A DNA stretch of 64,000 bases from Burkholderia sp. Ax-1719 (GTDB taxonomy: Bacteria; Pseudomonadota; Gammaproteobacteria; Burkholderiales; Burkholderiaceae). The stretch's first letter is position 1. Each line of letters opens with the position of its first letter. The DNA lies in the NCBI RefSeq assembly GCF_011753055.1, contig NZ_VWWJ01000019.1, positions 93,722 through 157,721 on the forward strand, read 5' to 3'. Shown here piece after piece: positions 28,642-37,007 of this stretch. The translations under genes and the position numbers were made by a program. Below the pieces are notes generated by a model. That model was not told the DNA's origin, ran no database searches, and saw only the letters and a program-made list of their open reading frames with translations.

Positions 28642-29250
28642 TCAGTCGCCAGCGCTGCGCAAACCGGGCCACGCGGGCGCGAGCGCCGGGCCGAGCGCGA
28701 ACAGATCGAGCACGCGCGCAACGGTGTGATCGACCATTTCGTCGAGCGAGGCGGGCTGGCTGTAGAACGCGGGCAAAGGCGGGAAGATCACGCCGCCCAT
28801 TTCCGTCACGGCGGTCATGTTGCGCAGATGCGCGAGGTTGAACGGCGTTTCGCGCACCATCAGCACTAATCGGCGACGTTCCTTGAGCGTGACGTCGGCG
28901 GCGCGGGCGATTAGGTTGTCGGAAAGGCCGTGCGCGACGCTCGCCAGCGTCTTCATCGAGCAGGGCGCGACAATCATGCCGTCGGTCGCAAACGAGCCGG
29001 AGGCGATGGTCGCGCCCACGTCGCGCACCGAATGGACGACATCGGCGCGCGCGTGGAGGTCTTCCTTACTCAACTGCAGTTCGTGCTGGATGTTGAGCCA
29101 GCCGGCGGCGGAAACCAGCAGATGGGTTTCGACGCCGCCCAGACGGCGCAGCGTTTCCAGCATGCGCACGCCGTAGATCGCGCCCGTCGCCCCCGTGATC
29201 GCGACGATCAGGCGGCGTTGCTGGGCGCCCGGCGGCGCAACAGACGACAC
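28642..29250 (-). CDS. ubiX: Flavin prenyltransferase UbiX
   Basis: A 202-aa enzyme that attaches a dimethylallyl group to reduced FMN, making the prenyl-FMN cofactor of the UbiD decarboxylase in ubiquinone synthesis. The Rossmann-like N-terminus LIVAITGATGAIYGVRMLE binds FMN. The phosphate/substrate residues lie in ATDGMIVAPCSMKTLASVAHGL and in RRRLVLMVRETPFNLAHLRNM, both diagnostic. No ubiD is in the window. It is the last member of the minus-strand hemA-prfA-prmC-grxD-ubiX string, 22 bp after grxD. Confidence 0.93.
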   Translation of the reverse strand: MSSVAPPGAQQRRLIVAITGATGAIYGVRMLETLRRLGGVETHLLVSAAGWLNIQHELQLSKEDLHARADVVHSVRDVGATIASGSFATDGMIVAPCSMKTLASVAHGLSDNLIARAADVTLKERRRLVLMVRETPFNLAHLRNMTAVTEMGGVIFPPLPAFYSQPASLDEMVDHTVARVLDLFALGPALAPAWPGLRSAGD

Positions 29251-29272
29251 GTAAAGCCCTGACGCGGCGAGA

Positions 29273-29584
29273 TTAAGCCGCTGCGAACAGCTGTTGCAGT
29301 TCGCCGTTCTGGTACATCTCCATCATGATGTCCGAACCGCCGATGAATTCGCCCTTCACGTACAGCTGGGGAATGGTCGGCCAGTTCGAGAATTCCTTGA
29401 TGCCCTGGCGGACTTCGTCGTCTTCGAGGACGTTGACCGTCTTGATCTGATCGACGCCGCAGGCTTTCAGGATCTGGATGGCGCGGCCGGAGAAACCGCA
29501 CATCGGAAACTGCGCGGTGCCCTTCATGAAGAGGACGACGGCATTTTCGTCGACGATCTGCTTGATGCGCTGTTGGGTGTCCAT
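29273..29584 (-). CDS. grxD: Monothiol glutaredoxin (Grx4/GrxD type)
   Basis: A 103-aa monothiol glutaredoxin with active-site CGFS (FPMCGFSGRAIQIL), which binds a glutathione-coordinated 2Fe-2S cluster and takes part in iron-sulfur trafficking. Glutathione-binding parts are the conserved KGT before the CGFS, WPTIPQLYVKGEFIGG and the following SD. The ATG at 29584 (MDTQQRIKQIV) is the family start; a longer in-frame reading to 29707 lacks homologous character. It lies between prmC and ubiX on the same strand. Confidence 0.95.
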   Translation of the reverse strand: MDTQQRIKQIVDENAVVLFMKGTAQFPMCGFSGRAIQILKACGVDQIKTVNVLEDDEVRQGIKEFSNWPTIPQLYVKGEFIGGSDIMMEMYQNGELQQLFAAA

Positions 29585-29726
29585 GTCTGACCTTGGCTTG
29601 CTTGAATGAGGTTGATGCGGAATACGTGGAATTGCTTGGATGCAGAACGAAATGATAGCGGATTTCGCTCGCGCAGGCCGGGCGTGCCTTGGGCGTGACC
29701 TGGCCACGCGAGCGGCCTGTTAGCCG

Positions 29727-30581
29727 CTAAAAACCGCTGAAGCGCCCGCCGCTGATGCGTTCGATATCCGCCAGATCCCGCCTGGAGGCGATTTCGGCGA
29801 AACCGCGTGCGTCGAGCAGCGCGCGCACGGCCGCCGCCTGATCGTAGCCATGCTCCATCCACAGCACGCCGCCCGTAACCAGACGCTCGGGCGCGCCTTC
29901 GACGATCGCACGCAGGGCGCTGAGGCCGTCCGCTTCGTCGGTGAGCGCGCCGCGCGGTTCGAAGCGCAGGTCGCCCTGGTCCAGATGCGGGTCGCCGTTG
30001 GCGATATAGGGCGGGTTGCTGACGATCACGTCGAAGCGCAGCGCGGCGTCGAGCCCGTCGTACCAGCTGCTTTCGATCAGCGTCAGCGCGCCGCCGGGAC
30101 GTGCGGCGTCGAGCAGTTTCGCGGCGTTGCGCGCGGCCACGGCCAGCGCGCCCGGCGAGCGGTCGACCGCCCAGACCCGCGCATCGGGCCGCGCCGAGGC
30201 GATCGCCACCGCAATCGCGCCGCTGCCGGTGCCCAGATCCAGCACGCGCGGCTGCGCGATGCCTTCCATGGCCGCGAGCGCGGTTTCCACCAGCAGTTCG
30301 GTTTCCGGACGCGGAATCAGCACGTCGGGCGTCACTTCGAAGTCGAGGCCGAAAAACTCGCGGGCGCCCACCAGTTGCGCGATCGGCTCGCCCGCCGCGC
30401 GGCGCGCTTCGAGCGCGCGATACGCGTCGACGCGCACAGCGTCGAGCGCCTGATCGCCGCGCGTGATGAGTTCGGTGCGACGCCAGCCAAGCACGTGCAT
30501 CAGCAGGATGCGCGTCTCCAGCGCGGGCAGCGGCGAGGCGCGCAGCAGGGCGTCGGCGGTAATGTCTTGTGGCTGGTTCAC
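29727..30581 (-). CDS. prmC: Peptide chain release factor N5-glutamine methyltransferase
   Basis: Methylates the glutamine of the GGQ motif in release factors RF1 and RF2. The protein is 284 aa, with an N-terminal helical bundle for RF binding and a C-terminal SAM domain. The motifs are VLDLGTGSGAIAVAIA and VIVSNPPYIANGDPHL (catalytic NPPY). The GTG at 30581 (product starting VNQPQDITAD) gives the normal length; in-frame extension further upstream lies inside prfA. It lies directly downstream of prfA (14-base gap), its substrate gene. Confidence 0.94.
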   Translation of the reverse strand: MNQPQDITADALLRASPLPALETRILLMHVLGWRRTELITRGDQALDAVRVDAYRALEARRAAGEPIAQLVGAREFFGLDFEVTPDVLIPRPETELLVETALAAMEGIAQPRVLDLGTGSGAIAVAIASARPDARVWAVDRSPGALAVAARNAAKLLDAARPGGALTLIESSWYDGLDAALRFDVIVSNPPYIANGDPHLDQGDLRFEPRGALTDEADGLSALRAIVEGAPERLVTGGVLWMEHGYDQAAAVRALLDARGFAEIASRRDLADIERISGGRFSGF

Positions 30582-30595
30582 GGTGTCAGCGAGGC

Positions 30596-31678
30596 TCAAT
30601 CCGCATCGCCCAGCGACGCCAGCTGTTCGGCCTGATGCTCGGACAGCAGCGCGCCGATCAGTTCGCCGAGATCGCCGTCCATAATCGCTTCCAGACGATA
30701 AAGCGTCAGATTGATCCGATGATCCGTCAGACGGCCTTGCGGGAAGTTGTAGGTGCGGATGCGCTCCGAGCGGTCGCCCGAGCCCACGAGGCTCTTGCGC
30801 GTGGCCGCTTCCTTGGCGTGCTGCTCCTGATACTGCTTGTCCTTGATGCGCGCGGCCAGCACCTTGAGCGCGCGATCCTTGTTCTTGTGCTGCGAGCGGT
30901 CGTCCTGGCATTCCACGACAATGCCGGTCGGCATGTGCGTCACGCGCACGGCCGAGTCGGTCTTGTTGATGTGCTGACCGCCCGCGCCTGAGGCGCGGAA
31001 GGTGTCGATGCGCAGATCGGCGGGATTGATCTCGACTTCGCCGATTTCATCGGCTTCCGGCATCACCGCGACCGTGCAGGCGGAGGTATGGATGCGGCCC
31101 TGCGTTTCGGTGGCGGGCACGCGCTGCACGCGATGACCGCCCGATTCGAACTTGAGCTTCGAGTACGCCGCTTCGCCCGCGATGCGCACGATCACTTCCT
31201 TGTAGCCGCCCAGATCCGACTCGCTCGCCGACATCATCTCGATCTGCCAGCGGTTGCGTTCCGCGTAGCGCAGATACATGCGCAGCAGGTCGCCCGCGAA
31301 CAGCGCCGATTCGTCGCCGCCCGTGCCCGCGCGGATTTCGAGGAACACGTTGCGGTCGTCGTTGGGGTCCTTCGGCAGCAGCATCATCTGCAACTCGTGC
31401 TGCAACTGCGCCATGCGTTCGCGCGCGGCCTTGACCTCGTCTTCGGCGAAATCGCGCATCGAGGCGTCGCTCAGCAGATCCTTGGCGGCCGCTTCGTCGT
31501 CTTTCGCCTGGCGCCACTGCGCGTAATGTTCGACCACCGGCCCGATTTCCGCATGCTCGCGTGTGAGCTTGCGGTACTGGTCGCGGTTGGACGTCACATC
31601 GGGACGGCTCAACAGGTCGTTTAGCTCGGCCAGGCGTGTTGTCAGCTGGTCGAGCTTCGATTGCATGCTCGTTTTCAT
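30596..31678 (-). CDS. prfA: Peptide chain release factor 1
   Basis: RF1 (360 aa), which recognises UAA and UAG stop codons and triggers peptide release. The catalytic GGQ is in RASGAGGQHINKTDSAV. The stop-recognition tripeptide PAT (PxT type, characteristic of RF1) is in QRVPATETQGRIHTS. N-terminal coiled-coil (LDQLTTRLAELNDLLSRP) and central PCRF regions are complete. The gene itself ends in TGA. It is preceded by hemA and followed by prmC, the widespread hemA-prfA-prmC arrangement. Confidence 0.96.
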   Translation of the reverse strand: MKTSMQSKLDQLTTRLAELNDLLSRPDVTSNRDQYRKLTREHAEIGPVVEHYAQWRQAKDDEAAAKDLLSDASMRDFAEDEVKAARERMAQLQHELQMMLLPKDPNDDRNVFLEIRAGTGGDESALFAGDLLRMYLRYAERNRWQIEMMSASESDLGGYKEVIVRIAGEAAYSKLKFESGGHRVQRVPATETQGRIHTSACTVAVMPEADEIGEVEINPADLRIDTFRASGAGGQHINKTDSAVRVTHMPTGIVVECQDDRSQHKNKDRALKVLAARIKDKQYQEQHAKEAATRKSLVGSGDRSERIRTYNFPQGRLTDHRINLTLYRLEAIMDGDLGELIGALLSEHQAEQLASLGDAD

Positions 31679-31797
31679 CGGGCGGTACGGAGCGGAACTC
31701 CGGTCAGGACTGCGGGAAGGAAAGGCGGGCGGGAACCCTGGCGTGTCCGCGCAAATGCCATGCTCGGCTATGCGCAGACTGGTCGCGGCGAGTGCCG

Positions 31798-33189
31798 CTA
31801 ACGGTCCGAAGAACCGGACGCGTTGGATGATGCGTTGTCGTTCGACGCGTTGTCGTTCGATGCGGCGGCGTCGACGCTTTCGTCAGACTTGCCGCTTCGT
31901 GTCGAGTGAGCCGACTGGCCGTGGCGATAAAAACCACTCATCAGCTCGATCAGCGAATCGCGGCTTTCGCCGCTCGACGTGTTGAGCGCGTGCGTCGGGC
32001 CGTGGATCAGCTTGTTGGTGAGCGCCTGCGAGAGCGCTTCGAGCACCGCGGACGGATCGTCGCCACGCGCGAGCATCTTGCGCGCGCGATCGAGTTCGGT
32101 GCGGCGCAGCGCGTCGGCCTGCGTGTGCATGTGGCGGATCACCGGCACGATGCTGCGCGAGTCGAGCCACTGCATGAAGTTCGCCACGCGCGATTCGATG
32201 ATGGTTTCGGCCTGCGCCACGGCAGCCTGGCGCGAGGCATTGCCTTCGCGCACGATGGTGCCGAGGTCGTCGACGGTATAGAGGAACACGTCTTCGAGCT
32301 GGCCGACTTCGGCTTCGATATCGCGCGGCACCGCGAGGTCGACCATGAAGATCGGGCGGTGACGGCGCGCTTTCACAGCGCGTTCAACTGCGCCCAGACC
32401 GATGATCGGCAGCGTGGAGGCCGTGCACGACACGATGATGTCGAACTCGTGCATGCGCGCGGGCAGTTCGGACAGCGGAATCGACTTGCCGCCGAAACGT
32501 TCCGCGACGTAGCGGCCGCGTTCGGCGGTGCGGTTGGCGACCACCAGTTCGCGCGGCTGCTGCGCGGCGAAGTGCGCGGCGCACAGCTCGATCATTTCGC
32601 CCGCGCCGATAAACAGCACGCGCTGGTTGGCGATCTTGTCGAAGATGCGCTGCGCCAGACGCACGGCGGCGGCGGCCATCGACACCGATTGCGCCCCGAT
32701 TTCCGTGGTGCTGCGCACTTCCTTCGCGACGGCGAAGGTGCGCTGGAACAGCTGGTTCAGATAGGTGCCAAGCGCGCCGGCTTCGGTAGCGGTGCGCACC
32801 GCTGTCTTCATCTGCCCGACGATCTGGGTTTCGCCCAGCACCATCGAGTCCAGACCCGAGGCCACGCGAAACGCGTGACGGACGGCTTCGGACTGCGGCA
32901 GCGTGTAGACGTGCGGCGCGAGTTCTTCGGCGCGAATGCCATGGTAGTGCGAGAGCCATTCCACCGCGGAATCGCGCGACGCCAGCGCGTCGGTCGCGCA
33001 GTAAAGCTCGGTGCGATTGCAGGTGGAGAGGATGGCCGCTTCCGGCGCGCTCAGGGTGCGCTTGCCGCCGGTCCAGGCTTCCTTGAACAGGGCCAGAGCC
33101 GGTTTGATCTGTTCGAGCGGAAACGCCACGCGTTCGCGCAAGGCGACGGGCGCGGTGTGGTGATTGATTCCGATCGTTAGAAGCTGCAT
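31798..33189 (-). CDS. hemA: Glutamyl-tRNA reductase
   Basis: The first step of C5-pathway tetrapyrrole synthesis: NADPH-dependent reduction of glutamyl-tRNA to glutamate-1-semialdehyde. The protein is 463 aa, longer than the common 415-430, because of a low-complexity tail. The catalytic Cys lies in AAILSTCNRTELYC (about residue 50). The NADPH-binding motif is LFIGAGEMIELCA. The tail (from about 440) contains repeated Ser-Asn-Asp-Asn-Ala units encoded by a tandem 15-bp DNA repeat. TATAAT (33216-33221, minus) lies about 27 bases upstream of the start codon. It heads a string with prfA, prmC, grxD and ubiX. Confidence 0.95.
   Translation of the reverse strand: MQLLTIGINHHTAPVALRERVAFPLEQIKPALALFKEAWTGGKRTLSAPEAAILSTCNRTELYCATDALASRDSAVEWLSHYHGIRAEELAPHVYTLPQSEAVRHAFRVASGLDSMVLGETQIVGQMKTAVRTATEAGALGTYLNQLFQRTFAVAKEVRSTTEIGAQSVSMAAAAVRLAQRIFDKIANQRVLFIGAGEMIELCAAHFAAQQPRELVVANRTAERGRYVAERFGGKSIPLSELPARMHEFDIIVSCTASTLPIIGLGAVERAVKARRHRPIFMVDLAVPRDIEAEVGQLEDVFLYTVDDLGTIVREGNASRQAAVAQAETIIESRVANFMQWLDSRSIVPVIRHMHTQADALRRTELDRARKMLARGDDPSAVLEALSQALTNKLIHGPTHALNTSSGESRDSLIELMSGFYRHGQSAHSTRSGKSDESVDAAASNDNASNDNASSNASGSSDR
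31832..31861. repeat. Two tandem 15-bp repeats in the 3' end of hemA
   Basis: GCGTTGTCGTTCGAC followed by GCGTTGTCGTTCGAT (14 of 15 identical). Because the unit is a multiple of three, changes in copy number would alter only the length of the HemA tail. Confidence 0.6.
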
Positions 33190-33215
33190 ACCATGGGGCG
33201 AAGATTTAGGCGGAT

Positions 33216-33242
33216 ATTATAACTTTTCCGCGCTTCTGACAT
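33216..33242 (-). promoter_or_regulatory. Possible hemA promoter
   Basis: On the minus strand ATGTCA (33242-33237), 15-bp spacer, TATAAT (33221-33216). The -10 is perfect but the spacer is short. The element overlaps the stop codon of the upstream response-regulator gene. Expected leader about 20 nt. Confidence 0.4.
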
Positions 33243-33963
33243 TGGCGTCGGCAATGTCAGCGTCCTCCCCAGTATTAATCGGTAGTCGCTCGAGTTGATA
33301 TCCGTAGCCGTATAGCGTGGTTAAGCGCCAGCCATGCTCGGGCCCGAGCTGCAATTTGCTGCGCAGCCGCGAGGCGTGCGTATCGAGCGTGCGCGACCGA
33401 ACGTCGCGGTTCAGATTCCAGACGGTTTCGAGAATGCGCGCGCGCGAAACGGGGCGCGATGCGTTGGTGAAAAGCAGCAACGCAAAGCGAAATTCCTTGG
33501 GCGTGAGCGTGACAGTGTGGCCCCGGAAATTGACCGCATAGCGCGCCGAATCGAATTGATAATCGCCAAAACCGTAATGCGCGCGGTTGCGCGGGCGACG
33601 CACCCCGGCGCGGCGCAGCAAGGCGTCGATACGGGCGAGCATTTCGGGGCCGCGCACGGGTTTGGCGATGCAGTCGTCGGCGCCGGCTTGCAGGCTGGCG
33701 ACGATTTCGCTTTCGTGCGGCGAGGCCATCAGCACGATGGCCGGCAGACCGGGGAGCAGGCGGCGCGCGCGCGGGATGAGTTCGTCGCCGCCGAGGTCGC
33801 CGCACCAGTAGGCGGCCATCAGCAGATCGAAGGCATCATCTTCCAGGGCTTCGACGAGTGGTGCGCCATGAGGGAAATAGCGGCAGGCGTGACCGCCTGC
33901 AATGAGCAGGCGTTCGATGATTTCAGCCTGGCGCGCGTCAGGTTCGACAAGAGCGATTCGCAT
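33217..33963 (-). CDS. Atypical OmpR-family response regulator lacking the phospho-acceptor Asp
   Basis: A 248-aa protein with a receiver domain (1-118) and a C-terminal winged-helix DNA-binding domain (about 128-228: VTLTPKEFRFALLLFTN, RILETVWNLNRD, LDTHASRLRSKL, LTTLYGYGYQL). In the receiver, alignment to CheY/PhoB places Ala51 where the phosphorylated Asp should be and Met79 at the conserved Thr/Ser; only one of the paired N-terminal acidic residues remains (VEPD), while Lys101 is kept. It therefore probably does not work by phosphorylation. No sensor kinase is nearby. It lies 27 bases upstream of hemA in the same direction. Tandem palindromes lie upstream (34117-34149). Confidence 0.9.
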   Translation of the reverse strand: MRIALVEPDARQAEIIERLLIAGGHACRYFPHGAPLVEALEDDAFDLLMAAYWCGDLGGDELIPRARRLLPGLPAIVLMASPHESEIVASLQAGADDCIAKPVRGPEMLARIDALLRRAGVRRPRNRAHYGFGDYQFDSARYAVNFRGHTVTLTPKEFRFALLLFTNASRPVSRARILETVWNLNRDVRSRTLDTHASRLRSKLQLGPEHGWRLTTLYGYGYQLERLPINTGEDADIADANVRSAEKL

Positions 33964-34116
33964 AGGGGAGTGCAGCCGGGGCGGGCCGGGTGCGCTTGCC
34001 TTGCGCCATCCCGCCCCCTACACTCAACCGCTACGCGGGAAGCGCCGAGCCGACCGTTTTCCGTTAAAAATATCGTTGTAAAAGAGACAAAAGAATGCTA
34101 TTCGCCGCCTCCCCGC

Positions 34117-34149
34117 AGTCCTATAGGACTCTTCTGAAATTCCTTAGGA
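34117..34149. promoter_or_regulatory. Tandem palindromes between the response regulator and a small membrane protein
   Basis: AGTCCTATAGGACT (34117-34130, perfect) and TCCTTAGGA (34141-34149, odd-centred palindrome) share TCCT...AGGA; their centres are about 21 bp apart, two helical turns. The layout suits cooperative binding by a dimeric regulator, perhaps the adjacent one. Confidence 0.4.
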
Positions 34150-34159
34150 CACGGCGCTG

Positions 34160-34423
34160 ATGGGCTGGCCAGGCATCGTCGTGCTCGGATTCGCCATCGG
34201 CTTTGCGGGATGGCTGCTGCATCCCATGCGCCGCGCCGCCGGCCCGGCGGGCCGCGCGCTCGTGCTTGCCATCGTTGCGGCGCTTGCCGGCGCGGCGCTC
34301 GCGAAAGCGGCGGGCCGCGCCACCGGTCTTTTCTACGACGGCGAACTGCTCGAATGGCCGGTCTGCACGGCTGTCGCGTTTGTGTTCGTCGCCGTGTTGC
34401 TGGCGCTGCGCGCGCGCCGCTGA
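34160..34423 (+). CDS. Small hydrophobic membrane protein, unknown function
   Basis: An 87-aa protein with three predicted transmembrane helices: residues about 4-22 (GIVVLGFAIGFAGWLLH), 33-52 (LVLAIVAALAGAALAKAAG) and 66-84 (VCTAVAFVFVAVLLALRA). Hydrophilic loops are short and basic (HPMRRAAGPAGR). The general shape resembles small GlsB/YeaQ-type membrane proteins, but no signature secures that. It is divergent from the atypical response regulator, which may control it. It ends 84 bp before the aminopeptidase gene on the same strand. Confidence 0.65.
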   Translation: MGWPGIVVLGFAIGFAGWLLHPMRRAAGPAGRALVLAIVAALAGAALAKAAGRATGLFYDGELLEWPVCTAVAFVFVAVLLALRARR

Positions 34424-34507
34424 CCGATCTTCGCGCTGCTGTTTTTCGCGCGTTTTTCGCGCCCCCCTATACATAACCCGCGCTCCACTACTCTCGCAGG
34501 TGAAAAC

Positions 34508-36322
34508 ATGAACGCCCGACTCCTCGAAACGTCCACCACGCCCGAACGCATCGCCGCACTGCGCGCCGCGATGACCGCCGCGGGCGTGGACGCCGCCCTC
34601 GTGCCGTCCGCCGATCCGCATCTCTCCGAATACCTGCCGCGTCGCTGGCAAGGTCGTGAGTGGCTGTCCGGCTTTACTGGCTCGGTCGGCACGCTGGTGG
34701 TGACGAAGGATTTCGCGGGCGTTTGGGTCGACAGCCGCTATTGGGTGCAGGCCGAAAACCAGCTCGCGGGCACCGGCATCGAACTGATGAAGATGACGGC
34801 CGGCCAGCAGAGCGCGCCGCACATCACATGGCTCGCGCAGAACGTGCCGGCGGGCGGCGCGGTCGCGGTGGACGGAGCGGTGCTGGGCGTAGCCTCGGCG
34901 CGGGCGTTGGCCGATGCGCTCGAAGCACGCGATGTGACGCTGCGCACCGATCTCGATCTGCTCGAAGCGGTCTGGAGCGGTCGTCCCTCGTTGCCGGTCG
35001 AACCGGTCTACGAACACGTCGCGCCGCACGCCGACGCGCAGCGCCCGGGCAAGCTCGCACAGGTGCGCGCCGCAATGGCTGACCTTGGCGCGCAGTACCA
35101 CTTCATTTCGACGCTCGACGATCTCGCGTGGCTCTTCAACCTGCGCGGCGCCGACGTCAACTACAACCCGGTGTTCGTCGCGCACGCACTGGTCGGCCCG
35201 GACGAGGCCACGCTTTTTGTCGCCGATGGCAAGGTGCCACCCGAACTCGCGCAATCGCTTGCGCGCGACAACGTGCGCGTCGTGCCCTATGCACAGGCCG
35301 CCGGCGCGCTGGGCGCGCTGCCCGCAGGCGCGGCGCTGCTGGTCGATCCGCGCCGCGTGACTTTCGGCATGCTGCAGGCGGTGCCCGCCGCAGTGAAGCT
35401 GGTCGAATCGCTCAACCCCAGCACTACGCTGAAGTCGCGCAAGACCGACGTGGAAGCGCAGCACGTGCGCGCGACCATGGAACAGGACGGCGCGGCGCTG
35501 GCCGAATTCTTCGCATGGTTCGAAGCCGCGCTGGGCCGCGAAACCATCACCGAACTCACCATCGACGAAAAGCTCACGGCGGCGCGCGCGCGCCGTCCGG
35601 GTTATGTGTCGCTGTCGTTCGGCACGATCGCGGGCTTCAACGCCAATGGCGCGATGCCGCATTACCGCGCGACCCCGGAGTCGCACAGCGTGATCGAAGG
35701 CGACGGCCTGCTGCTGATTGATTCGGGCGGCCAGTACCTCGATGGCACGACCGACATCACGCGCGTCGTTCCCGTGGGCACGCCCAGCGCCGAGCAGAAG
35801 CGCGATTTCACGCTGGTGCTCAAGGGCATGATGGCGCTGTCGCGCGCGCAGTTCCCGCGCGGCATCCGCTCGCCGATGCTTGACGCCATCGCGCGTGCGC
35901 CGATCTGGGAAGCGGGCGCGGACTACGGTCACGGCACCGGTCACGGCGTGGGCTACTTCCTGAACGTGCACGAAGGCCCGCAGGTGATTTCGCACTACGC
36001 GCCCGCCGAGCCGTGGACGGCGATGGAGGAGGGCATGATCACCTCGAACGAGCCGGGCATCTATCGTCCGGGCAAGTGGGGCGTGCGTATCGAAAACCTC
36101 GTGCTGAACCAGAGCGCGGGCAAGACCGAATTCGGTGAATTCCTGAAATTCGAAACGCTGACGCTCTGCCCGATCGACACGCGTTGTATTGATCTGGCGC
36201 TGTTGCGCGAGGACGAGCGCGCATGGCTCAATGCGTACCACCAGACGGTTCGCGAACGCGTCTCGCCGCACGTGAGCGGCGACGCGCTGGCGTGGCTCGA
36301 AAAACGCACGCAGCCGATCTGA
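34508..36322 (+). CDS. Xaa-Pro aminopeptidase (M24B, aminopeptidase P family)
   Basis: A 604-aa cytoplasmic metallopeptidase removing N-terminal residues before proline. It has the three-domain form: two creatinase-like N-terminal domains (about 1-310) and a pita-bread catalytic domain (about 320-540) plus a C-terminal extension (to 604), as in the long eukaryote-like aminopeptidase P. Metal ligands are seen in LLIDSGGQYLDGTTDITR (two Asp), GHGTGHGVGYFLNVHEGP (His), MITSNEPGIY (Glu) and FLKFETLTLCPID (Glu). The ATG at 34508 follows CAGGTGAAAAC. It is followed after 51 bp by a HAD phosphatase gene. Confidence 0.93.
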   Translation: MNARLLETSTTPERIAALRAAMTAAGVDAALVPSADPHLSEYLPRRWQGREWLSGFTGSVGTLVVTKDFAGVWVDSRYWVQAENQLAGTGIELMKMTAGQQSAPHITWLAQNVPAGGAVAVDGAVLGVASARALADALEARDVTLRTDLDLLEAVWSGRPSLPVEPVYEHVAPHADAQRPGKLAQVRAAMADLGAQYHFISTLDDLAWLFNLRGADVNYNPVFVAHALVGPDEATLFVADGKVPPELAQSLARDNVRVVPYAQAAGALGALPAGAALLVDPRRVTFGMLQAVPAAVKLVESLNPSTTLKSRKTDVEAQHVRATMEQDGAALAEFFAWFEAALGRETITELTIDEKLTAARARRPGYVSLSFGTIAGFNANGAMPHYRATPESHSVIEGDGLLLIDSGGQYLDGTTDITRVVPVGTPSAEQKRDFTLVLKGMMALSRAQFPRGIRSPMLDAIARAPIWEAGADYGHGTGHGVGYFLNVHEGPQVISHYAPAEPWTAMEEGMITSNEPGIYRPGKWGVRIENLVLNQSAGKTEFGEFLKFETLTLCPIDTRCIDLALLREDERAWLNAYHQTVRERVSPHVSGDALAWLEKRTQPI

Positions 36323-36373
36323 TCCTCTCAATCGCGCAGGAAAGTCGCGTAGCAATCAACGGAGCGCAGGCGC

Positions 36374-36997
36374 ATGACGATCAAGGCAGTGGTGTTCGAC
36401 TTCGGCGGGGTGCTGGTGGACTGGAGTCCCGAGTATCTCTATCGCAAGCTGATTCCCAACGACGACGAACGCCGCTGGTTTCTGACAAACGTCTGCGCGA
36501 TGGACTGGGTGATCCGTCAGGACGGCGGCGAGCCGATCGCCGTCGGCACCGAAGAACTGGTCGCGCGCTTTCCCGACCACGAAGCGCTGATTCGCGCGTT
36601 CTACGAGCGCTGGCACGAGATGATTGGCGGCCTGCTCGAAGGTGGCGTGGCCACGTTCGAGCGGCTGGAAGCGGCGAACGTTCCGATCTTCGGCCTCACC
36701 AACTGGTCGGCGGAGACGTTTCCCTGGGCGTGGGAGCGTTTCGGCATCCTGCGGCGCTGTCGCGATGTGGTGGTGTCCGGGCGCGTGAAGCTGGTGAAGC
36801 CCGATCCGGCGATCTTCCACGAAATGTTCCGCCGTATCGAGGCGCAGTTGCCGGGCGTGCAGCCGGGCGAACTGGTCTTTATCGACGACAACGCGCGCAA
36901 CGCCGAAGCCGCCACGGCGCTCGGCTGGCACGGCGTGCATCACACGAGCAACGCCACGACCGACGCAAAACTGCGCGAACTCGGCCTGCCGGTTTAA
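36374..36997 (+). CDS. HAD superfamily hydrolase (subfamily IA, YihX-like)
   Basis: A 207-aa phosphatase-type HAD protein. Motif I is VVFDFGGVLVDW, with the nucleophile Asp but Gly in place of the usual second acid, as in YihX-type sugar phosphatases. Motif II is GLTNWS, motif III Lys is in VKLVKPDPAIFHEMFRR, and motif IV is LVFIDDNARNAEAATALGW. A helical cap lies between residues about 15 and 85. The likely activity is on a sugar phosphate or similar small phosphate; the substrate is unknown. Its stop is 10 bp from the stop of the convergent AsmA-like gene. Confidence 0.9.
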   Translation: MTIKAVVFDFGGVLVDWSPEYLYRKLIPNDDERRWFLTNVCAMDWVIRQDGGEPIAVGTEELVARFPDHEALIRAFYERWHEMIGGLLEGGVATFERLEAANVPIFGLTNWSAETFPWAWERFGILRRCRDVVVSGRVKLVKPDPAIFHEMFRRIEAQLPGVQPGELVFIDDNARNAEAATALGWHGVHHTSNATTDAKLRELGLPV

Positions 36998-37007
36998 CGC
37001 GGCGGTT

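Noticed and set aside
34121..36355. Long minus-strand open frame antisense to aminopeptidase P
   Set aside because: No recognisable domain; composition is that of an antisense shadow, and the plus-strand metal ligands are all conserved.
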